This document shows positions 58,600-64,000 of a stretch of 64,000 bases of DNA, one piece after another. Position 1 is the stretch's first letter. Each line of letters starts with the position of its first letter. The position numbers and the translations under genes were made by a program. The notes beneath the pieces are model-generated. The model did not search any database and had not been told where the DNA came from. It was given only the letters and a program-made list of their open reading frames with translations. Source of the stretch: Collinsella sp. AF02-46-1 (GTDB lineage: Bacteria; Actinomycetota; Coriobacteriia; Coriobacteriales; Coriobacteriaceae); NCBI RefSeq assembly GCF_003465825.1, contig NZ_QSBV01000013.1, positions 17,509-81,508 of the forward strand, in the 5' to 3' direction.

Positions 58600-58624
58600 G
58601 GTAGATGTTCCTCCGAACTAAGAA

Positions 58625-58690
58625 CCGAAGAGAGGTGCGCGGCCTTTATACGGCCCGTGGTATGCAAGCCAGGCATACGCACATCTTCGG
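58625..58690 (-). ncRNA. Three-way-junction RNA before rplN
   Basis: CCGAAGA/TCTTCGG closes the element, continued by GTGCG/CGCAC; inside are two hairpins, GTATGC/GCATAC (58,660-58,678) and GGCC/GGCC (58,641-58,655). All helices are perfect, so the 66 bases form a compact junction in the rpsQ-rplN spacer, 26 bases before the rplN start codon. A binding site for a ribosomal protein of this operon is the obvious hypothesis. Confidence 0.6.
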
Positions 58691-58717
58691 AAACGTACAA
58701 GTCGTAAGAGCGACTGC

Positions 58718-58978
58718 TTATTTAGCGCGCTCGACGACCTCGATGAGGCGCCAACGCTTCATCTTGGACATAGGACGGGTCTCCATAACGCGGACGGTGT
58801 CGCCCACGCCAGCCGTGCACTCCTCGTCGTGAGCGTGCAGCTTCTTGGAGCTGGTCATCATCTTGCCGTACTTGGGGTGACGCTTGCGCTCGGTGATGGT
58901 GACAACAATGGTCTTGGCACCGGAGACGGAGGTAACGACACCCGTACGGACCTTACGCGAGTTACGCGAATCAGTCAT
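58718..58978 (-). CDS. rpsQ: 30S ribosomal protein S17
   Basis: The 86-residue OB-fold protein shows KVRTGVVTSVSGAKTIVVTI and DTVRVMETRPMSKMKRWRL, the S17 signature. It follows rpmC by 16 bases. Confidence 0.98.
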   Translation of the reverse strand: MTDSRNSRKVRTGVVTSVSGAKTIVVTITERKRHPKYGKMMTSSKKLHAHDEECTAGVGDTVRVMETRPMSKMKRWRLIEVVERAK

Positions 58979-58994
58979 GTTCTCTCCTTAGGTC

Positions 58995-59209
58995 CTACTC
59001 GGCGACAGCGGACTTCTCCGCTGCGATCTCGCGGGCGCGCTGCTCCGTGAGGACGCGAGCGATGTCCTTCTTCACGGTGTTGACGCGAGCGGTGTTGTCC
59101 AGCTGGCTGGTGGCCATCTGGAAACGAAGGTTAAAGAGCTCGGCGCGCATTTCCTTCAGCTTCTCAACGAGCTGAGCGTCCGAGAGCTCACGAATCTCTG
59201 CGGGCTTCA

Positions 59210-59210
<1 letters not shown>
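58995..59210 (-). CDS. rpmC: 50S ribosomal protein L29
   Basis: The 71-residue helical hairpin (ELSDAQLVEKLKEMRAELFN, LRFQMATSQLDNTARV) is typical of L29, located at the tunnel exit where chaperones dock. The ATG overlaps the rplP stop by one base. Confidence 0.97.
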
Positions 59211-59712
<502 letters not shown>

Positions 59713-59713
<1 letters not shown>

Positions 59714-60423
59714 TACTGACCCCTCCTCTCGGAGTTACGACGACGAGGACGGGAAGAGCCCTCGAGTGCAGGGTTGGGAACAGGCTGGCCCGGGAGCTTC
59801 TCGCCCAGGTAGATCCAGACCTTCACGCCGCAAGCGCCCATGGTGGTGCTGGCGACAGCCGTGCCGTAGTCGATCTTGGCACGGAGGGTGTGCAGAGGCA
59901 CGCGACCCTCGCGGTACCACTCACGACGGCCCATCTCGGCACCGCCGAGACGACCGGAGCACTGGATACGGATGCCCTTAGCGCCGGCCTTCCGGGCGGA
60001 CTGGACAGCCTTGCGCATAGCGCGACGGAAGGCAACGCGGCCCTCGAGCTGCTCGGCGATAGACTGAGCAACGAGGTTGGCGTCGAGCTCGGGGCGCTTG
60101 ATCTCGACAACGTCGACGGAGAGCTGGCCCTTGGAGACGCCAGCGACCTTCTCGAGCTCGGTGCGGAGGGTATCGATCTCGGCACCCTTCTTACCGATGA
60201 CAACGCCGGGGCGAGCGGTGAGGATGATGACCTTCACCTTGTCGCCAGCGCGCTCGATCTCGACGCGGGAGACAGCTGCGCGGGAAAGACGCTTCTCGAG
60301 GTACTTGCGGATCTCGAGATCGTTACCGAGGGTCTTAGCGTAATCCTTCTCTGCGAACCAGCGGGAGCGCCAGTTCTCGGTGATGCCAAGACGGAAGCCG
60401 GTGGGGTAGACTTTCTGACCCAT
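59713..60423 (-). CDS. rpsC: 30S ribosomal protein S3
   Basis: S3 lines the mRNA entry channel. The 236-residue protein has the KH domain ([20 protein letters not shown] near residues 75-95) and the C-terminal [20 protein letters not shown] segment. It follows rplV by 6 bases. Confidence 0.98.
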
Positions 60424-60429
60424 ACAGCT

Positions 60430-60801
60430 TTACGCCTCCTTTCGAGGAGCAACGACGACGGTGATGTGGGAAGTACGCTTCAGAATGCGAGAAGCGGAAC
60501 CCTTGGCGCGGGGACGGATGCGCTTAAGCGTCGGACCCTCGTCAACATAGGCAGCGGCGACAACCAGGTTGTCGGCACGCAGACCGTTGTTGTTCTCGGC
60601 GTTCGCAACGGCGGAACGGAGAACCTTCTCGACATCCACGGCGACGGCGCGGTCGCAGAAGTGGAGGATGTCGAAGGCCTGAGCGACAGGCTTGCGGCGG
60701 ATCAGATCGACCACCAGGCGGGCCTTGCTGGGGGAAACACGCACGTACTTAGCGACGGCGCGAACCTCGGTGGCCTCAGTTTCAATAGACTTAGTTGCCA
60801 T
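60430..60801 (-). CDS. rplV: 50S ribosomal protein L22
   Basis: The 123-residue protein carries the L22 pattern [20 protein letters not shown] and the tunnel-lining loop around [20 protein letters not shown]. It follows rpsS by 14 bases. Confidence 0.98.
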   Translation of the reverse strand: MATKSIETEATEVRAVAKYVRVSPSKARLVVDLIRRKPVAQAFDILHFCDRAVAVDVEKVLRSAVANAENNNGLRADNLVVAAAYVDEGPTLKRIRPRAKGSASRILKRTSHITVVVAPRKEA

Positions 60802-60815
60802 TTACGGTTAACCCC

Positions 60816-61076
60816 CTATTTGGCCTTGTGGCCACGGAACGTACGAGTCGGCGCGAACTCGCCGAGCTTGTGACCAACCATGGACTCGGTAACATACACG
60901 GGCACATGCTTGCGGCCGTCGTGGACGGCGATGGTGTGACCAACCATCTCGGGGAAGATGGTGGACGCGCGGGACCAGGTCTTCACGACGTCCTTCTTGC
61001 CAGCCTCGTTCATCGCGGTGATACGCGAGAGAAGGCGAGTCTCCACGAACGGGCCCTTTTTGAGACTTCTGCTCAT
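60816..61076 (-). CDS. rpsS: 30S ribosomal protein S19
   Basis: The 86-residue protein starts [19 protein letters not shown] and ends [15 protein letters not shown], as in the family; it contacts S13 in the head. It lies 32 bases after rplB. Confidence 0.98.
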   Translation of the reverse strand: MSRSLKKGPFVETRLLSRITAMNEAGKKDVVKTWSRASTIFPEMVGHTIAVHDGRKHVPVYVTESMVGHKLGEFAPTRTFRGHKAK

Positions 61077-61108
61077 AAGTGCTTTCTCCTAAAACTCGGT
61101 ATCCGAAA

Positions 61109-61939
61109 TTACTTCTTACGGCGACGAATGATGTGCTGGTTCGAGACCTTCTTCTTCTTGCGCGTACGAAGGCCCTTCGTCGGCTTACCCCAGGGGGTAA
61201 CAGAGGGACGACCAGAGGTGTGGTTCTTGCCCTCGCCACCGCCGTGCGGGTGGTCGACAGGGTTCATGACGGTACCGCGGACGGTCGGGCGCACGTTCAA
61301 GTGACGCTTACGGCCGGCCTTGCCGATGACGATGTTGGCGTGATCGGCGTTGCCGACCTCACCGACGGTGGCGCGGCAGGTAACGAGGATGCGGCGCATC
61401 TCGGAGGAAGGCATACGGACGATAGCGTACTTGCCCTCCTTACCCATCAGCTGGCAGGAGTTACCGGCGGAACGGGCGATAGCAGCGCCCTTGCCCGGCT
61501 GGAACTCGACGGCGTGGATGAGCGTACCGACGGGGATGTCGGCGAGGGGCAGAGCGTTGCCCGGCTTGATGTCGGCGTCAGAACCGGACATGATGGTCTG
61601 ACCGACCTCGAGGCCCTTGGGAGCCAGGATGTAGCGCTTCTCACCGTCAGCGTAGTGCAGCAGAGCGATGCGAGCGGAACGGTTCGGATCGTACTCGATC
61701 GTGGCAACCTTGGCGGGCACGCCGTCCTTGTTGCGCTTGAAGTCGATCACGCGGTAACGACGCTTCACGCCGCCGCCCTGGTGGCGGGTGGTGATGCGGC
61801 CGTTGTTGTTACGACCGGCCTTCTTGGGCAGGGGCTCGAGAAGAGACTTCTCGGGCTTGGTGCAGGTGATCTCGGAGAAGTCGGAGATCGTCTGCCAACG
61901 CCTACCGGCGGAGGTCGGCTTAAGGTGCTTTACAGCCAT
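61109..61939 (-). CDS. rplB: 50S ribosomal protein L2
   Basis: L2 supports the peptidyl-transferase centre. The 276-residue protein starts [20 protein letters not shown] and contains [20 protein letters not shown] with the conserved histidine. I placed the start at 61,939 (GAAAGGGA upstream), although the frame is open for 25 more codons. The 179-base gap to rplW contains a hairpin and a promoter-like repeat. Confidence 0.98.
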   Translation of the reverse strand: MAVKHLKPTSAGRRWQTISDFSEITCTKPEKSLLEPLPKKAGRNNNGRITTRHQGGGVKRRYRVIDFKRNKDGVPAKVATIEYDPNRSARIALLHYADGEKRYILAPKGLEVGQTIMSGSDADIKPGNALPLADIPVGTLIHAVEFQPGKGAAIARSAGNSCQLMGKEGKYAIVRMPSSEMRRILVTCRATVGEVGNADHANIVIGKAGRKRHLNVRPTVRGTVMNPVDHPHGGGEGKNHTSGRPSVTPWGKPTKGLRTRKKKKVSNQHIIRRRKK

Positions 61940-62019
61940 TACAATCCCTTTCAATAGGAATCCGTTAGCCATCGCAGACAGGGATTCGAGGTTCTGCCTC
62001 GGGTGCGATGACACCGGAC

Positions 62020-62044
62020 GTATACACGGTTCCGGGCGTGTCCA
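62020..62044 (-). repeat. 25-bp motif, copy 1 (before rplB)
   Basis: On the minus strand the motif begins TGGACACGCCCGGAACC and ends GTGTATAC; 22 of 25 positions match the copy at 63,885-63,909 before rplC. The TATAC end looks like a -10 region. GGGCGT/ACGCCC and CCGGA/TCCGG dyads overlap it. Confidence 0.6.
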
Positions 62045-62064
62045 TTTTATACGCCCAAAACCTT

Positions 62065-62100
62065 GAGCTCCCGCCTCCCCAATTTGGGAGGCATGAGCTC
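62065..62100 (-). other. Strong hairpin between rplW and rplB
   Basis: GAGCTC/GAGCTC flanks a perfect GCCTCCC/GGGAGGC stem. It comes 19 bases after rplW and is followed by only GGTTTT. It may attenuate transcription ahead of the internal promoter-like motif. Confidence 0.6.
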
Positions 62101-62118
62101 ACTCAACAGCAGCGAGTC

Positions 62119-62406
62119 TTAGGCCTGGTTGCCAAAGACCTCGATGGTGTCGCCCTCGGCCAGCGTGACGATGGCCTTCTTCCAAGAACGGGTCTTGCCG
62201 GCGACATAGCGCACGCGCTTGGTCTTGGGCTTGACCGTCAGGGTGTTCACGCGAACGACCTTGACGCCGAAGATCTCCTCGACAGCGTCCTTGATCTGAT
62301 ACTTGTTAGCATCCTTGGCGACCTCGAACGTGTACTTGTTCTGCTCCATGCCGGAGAAGGAACGCTCGGACACGATCGGACGGATGATGATCTCGTGGGC
62401 GGTCAT
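62119..62406 (-). CDS. rplW: 50S ribosomal protein L23
   Basis: The 95-residue protein begins MTAHEIIIRPIVSERSFSGM and has the L23 pattern YTFEVAKDANKYQIKDAVEE; it forms the trigger-factor and SRP docking site. It starts one base after the rplD stop. Confidence 0.98.
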   Translation of the reverse strand: MTAHEIIIRPIVSERSFSGMEQNKYTFEVAKDANKYQIKDAVEEIFGVKVVRVNTLTVKPKTKRVRYVAGKTRSWKKAIVTLAEGDTIEVFGNQA

Positions 62407-63033
62407 TTATGCAAGCACCTCCCCGAAGTGAGCGGCGATGTCGGCGGGCATCAGCACAGCGTTGTTGTTGACGAGGTCGTAGGTGTTGGCCTCATCGGCG
62501 GTGATGATGAACGTCTTGGGAATGTTGCGGAACGACAGGTAGGCGTTGACGTCCTCATCGCGAACGATGATGGTCAGACGCTTGCCCTCAAGGCCGAGAG
62601 CCTTGAGCATGGCGACGGCAGCCTTGGTGGAAGGCTTCTCGAAGCCGTAGTCGTCGACGAGCACGAGCTCGCCATCGGCCAGCTTGGCGGACAGCGCAGA
62701 GCGCATAGCCAGCTTGACCTCCTTGTTGTTCATACGCTTAGCGTAGGAACGGGGCTTGGGGGCGAAGACAACGCCACCGTGACGCCACTGGGCAGCACGG
62801 ATGGAACCCTGGCGGGCACGGCCGGTGCCCTTCTGACGCCAAGGCTTCTTGCCGCCACCGGAAACCTCAGAGCGGCCCTTAGCGGACTGGGTGCCCTGAC
62901 GCCAAGAGGCCATCTGGCACTTGACGATGTGGTGCATAACGTGGATGTTCGGCTCGATGCCGTACACCTCAGCGGCGAGCTCGGCCTCGGCGACCTTCTT
63001 GCCCTCGCTGTTCTTTACTTCAAACTTTGCCAT
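62407..63033 (-). CDS. rplD: 50S ribosomal protein L4
   Basis: The 208-residue protein shows the L4 loop WRQKGTGRARQGSIRAAQWR that lines the exit tunnel. In E. coli L4 represses its own operon through the mRNA leader, which makes the structured leader before rplC worth testing here. It follows rplC by 46 bases. Confidence 0.98.
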   Translation of the reverse strand: MAKFEVKNSEGKKVAEAELAAEVYGIEPNIHVMHHIVKCQMASWRQGTQSAKGRSEVSGGGKKPWRQKGTGRARQGSIRAAQWRHGGVVFAPKPRSYAKRMNNKEVKLAMRSALSAKLADGELVLVDDYGFEKPSTKAAVAMLKALGLEGKRLTIIVRDEDVNAYLSFRNIPKTFIITADEANTYDLVNNNAVLMPADIAAHFGEVLA

Positions 63034-63079
63034 TTAAGTGTTCTCCTTGGTATGACGCTGGGCTAAATGGGCTGGGCCC

Positions 63080-63700
63080 TTAGGCCATACGGATGGCGAC
63101 GAGACCATTCTTGGCACCCGGGACAGCGCCCTTGACCAAGATGAGGTTCTGCTCGGCATCGATGCGGACAACGGAAAGGTTCTTGACGGTAACGCGCTCG
63201 TTACCCATGTGACCGGCCATCTTGACGCCCTTGAGGACGCGCGCAGGATAGGCGCACTGACCGATAGAACCGGGGTGACGCTGGAAGTGAGAACCATGCG
63301 TCATAGGACCGCGGCGCTGACCCCAGCGCTTGATGCGACCCTGGAAGCCCTTACCCTTGGAGGTACCGATGACGTCGACCTTCTCGACATCAGCGAAATC
63401 AGCGACGGTGACGACCTCGCCGACCTTGTGCTCCTCGCCGTTCTCGACGCGGACCTCACGAAGGAAGCGGACAGGCTCGACGCCAGCCTTAGCGAAGTGA
63501 CCAGCCATGGGCTTGTTCACGTTCTTGGCCTTGATGTCGCCGAAACCGATCTGGACGGCGTCATAGCCGTCGGTTGCCTGAGTTTTAACCTGCGAGACAG
63601 CGCAGGGGCCAGCCTGGATGACCGTGACGGGGACGACGTTGTCGTTCTCGTCCCAAACCTGGGTCATGCCAATCTTGCGGCCGAGAATCATGCTGATCAA
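63080..63700 (-). CDS. rplC: 50S ribosomal protein L3
   Basis: L3 is an early-assembly protein near the peptidyl-transferase centre. The 206-residue protein begins [20 protein letters not shown] from a TTG at 63,700, with GGGAT upstream; the ATG at 63,691 is the alternative start. [18 protein letters not shown] and [15 protein letters not shown] are family motifs. It is first in this unit: rpsJ, its usual upstream neighbour, is not found in the remaining 300 bases. Confidence 0.97.
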   Translation of the reverse strand: MISMILGRKIGMTQVWDENDNVVPVTVIQAGPCAVSQVKTQATDGYDAVQIGFGDIKAKNVNKPMAGHFAKAGVEPVRFLREVRVENGEEHKVGEVVTVADFADVEKVDVIGTSKGKGFQGRIKRWGQRRGPMTHGSHFQRHPGSIGQCAYPARVLKGVKMAGHMGNERVTVKNLSVVRIDAEQNLILVKGAVPGAKNGLVAIRMA

Positions 63701-63720
63701 GATATGATCCCAACTCTCGC

Positions 63721-63772
63721 GTGGTCTTGGGACAATGCGTACACCACCGAGCGTACGCCCCTAGAGGACCAC
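63721..63772 (-). ncRNA. Leader hairpin upstream of rplC
   Basis: A nested stem: outer GTGGTC/GACCAC, then CTAGGG/CCCAAG with one mismatch, inner GCGTAC/GTACGC with a 10-base loop. It lies about 20 bases before rplC within a leader of about 180 bases. A target for L4-type feedback is possible. Confidence 0.55.
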
Positions 63773-63883
63773 TACTTACACGACGTGCTCTCCAGCCTTG
63801 TATTGCGTCCGAACTACCTGACAACCCTATTAAGCAGGCGTTTTGTCCAGCCAGAATACTCCCCTGGTTACACACAGCTGTCT

Positions 63884-63909
63884 AGTATACACGGCTGCGG
63901 GCGTATCCA
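63884..63909 (-). promoter_or_regulatory. Promoter-like 25-bp motif, copy 2 (before rplC)
   Basis: TATACT on the minus strand is a good -10. It lies at the end of the 25-bp motif shared with 62,020-62,044. No standard -35 is found at 16-18 bases, so the conserved TGGATACGCCCG part may be a factor-binding site. Confidence 0.5.
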
Positions 63910-64000
63910 TCGAGATTCATATTTCACTCACATTGTTTACGCAGGTAAAGTGCGTGGCACGTTCCCAGTGTGCGGCGGAGGGGGCGGGCCTGAGACATAT

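Overview
The window looks like a chromosomal segment of a GC-rich, low-redundancy anaerobic gut actinobacterium of the class Coriobacteriia, most likely Collinsella or a close relative. This placement is an inference from the ribosomal and SecY/Adk/Map protein sequences, the four-cysteine L24 and S14, the selenium-dependent purine-breakdown gene set and the many DUF4143 ATPase remnants; no 16S gene is present to confirm it. No tRNA, rRNA, CRISPR array or prophage was seen.

Layout. (1) 1-11,884, minus strand: the downstream half of the ribosomal superoperon, rplE-rpsN(Z)-rpsH-rplF-rplR-rpsE-rpmD-rplO-secY-adk-map-infA-rpmJ-rpsM-rpsK-rpsD-rpoA-rplQ, closed by a strong terminator, then truA and a glycosyltransferase. 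(2) 12.2-23.5 kb: first half of a selenium/molybdenum purine (xanthine/urate) catabolism locus: NCS2 permease, xdhC, yqeB, yqeC, hyuA, mocA/ygfJ, ygeW, ygeY, ygeX and a YheO-type regulator. (3) 23.6-40.5 kb: accessory DNA: a membrane protein, two DUF4143 ATPase loci (one truncated) each preceded by a short-period direct-repeat array, a recombinase plus a type I restriction-modification locus with two hsdM genes, one and a half hsdS genes and an inverted silent hsdS cassette, a DnaQ-like exonuclease, a tiny hydrophobic peptide behind a LexA-like box, and an AbiEi/DUF559-like protein bracketed by two arrays of alternating inverted 15-mers. (4) 40.8-51.7 kb: second half of the purine locus: Se-type xanthine dehydrogenase, polyferredoxin, ygfK, ssnA, second NCS2 permease, second YheO-type regulator, ridA. 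(5) 52.0-57.8 kb: U32 peptidase, RluA-type pseudouridine synthase, a third alternating repeat array, a DeoR regulator with a Gfo/Idh oxidoreductase, and a structured RNA candidate. (6) 57.9-63.7 kb, minus strand: the upstream half of the ribosomal superoperon, rplC-rplD-rplW-rplB-rpsS-rplV-rpsC-rplP-rpmC-rpsQ-rplN-rplX, ending in its own terminator.

How it works together. The ribosomal superoperon, normally continuous at rplX-rplE, is split here by about 46 kb; a terminator after rplX and a promoter candidate before rplE show that the halves are separate transcription units. The purine genes form a pathway kit: uptake (two NCS2 carriers), Mo/Se cofactor maturation (YqeB, YqeC, XdhC, MocA), hydroxylation and redox (XDH, polyferredoxin, YgfK), ring opening (SsnA, HyuA), carbamoyl transfer and amino-acid release (YgeW, YgeY), and final deamination of 2,3-diaminopropionate to pyruvate and ammonia (YgeX), with RidA placed to clear the 2-aminoacrylate intermediate.

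Most striking non-coding content: the recombination sites that can reshuffle HsdS and flip the hsdM operon away from hsdR; two families of alternating inverted arrays (about 31-bp and 40-bp steps); 33-bp and 23-bp direct-repeat arrays upstream of both DUF4143 genes; and several strongly structured mRNA leaders, including a three-way junction before rplN.
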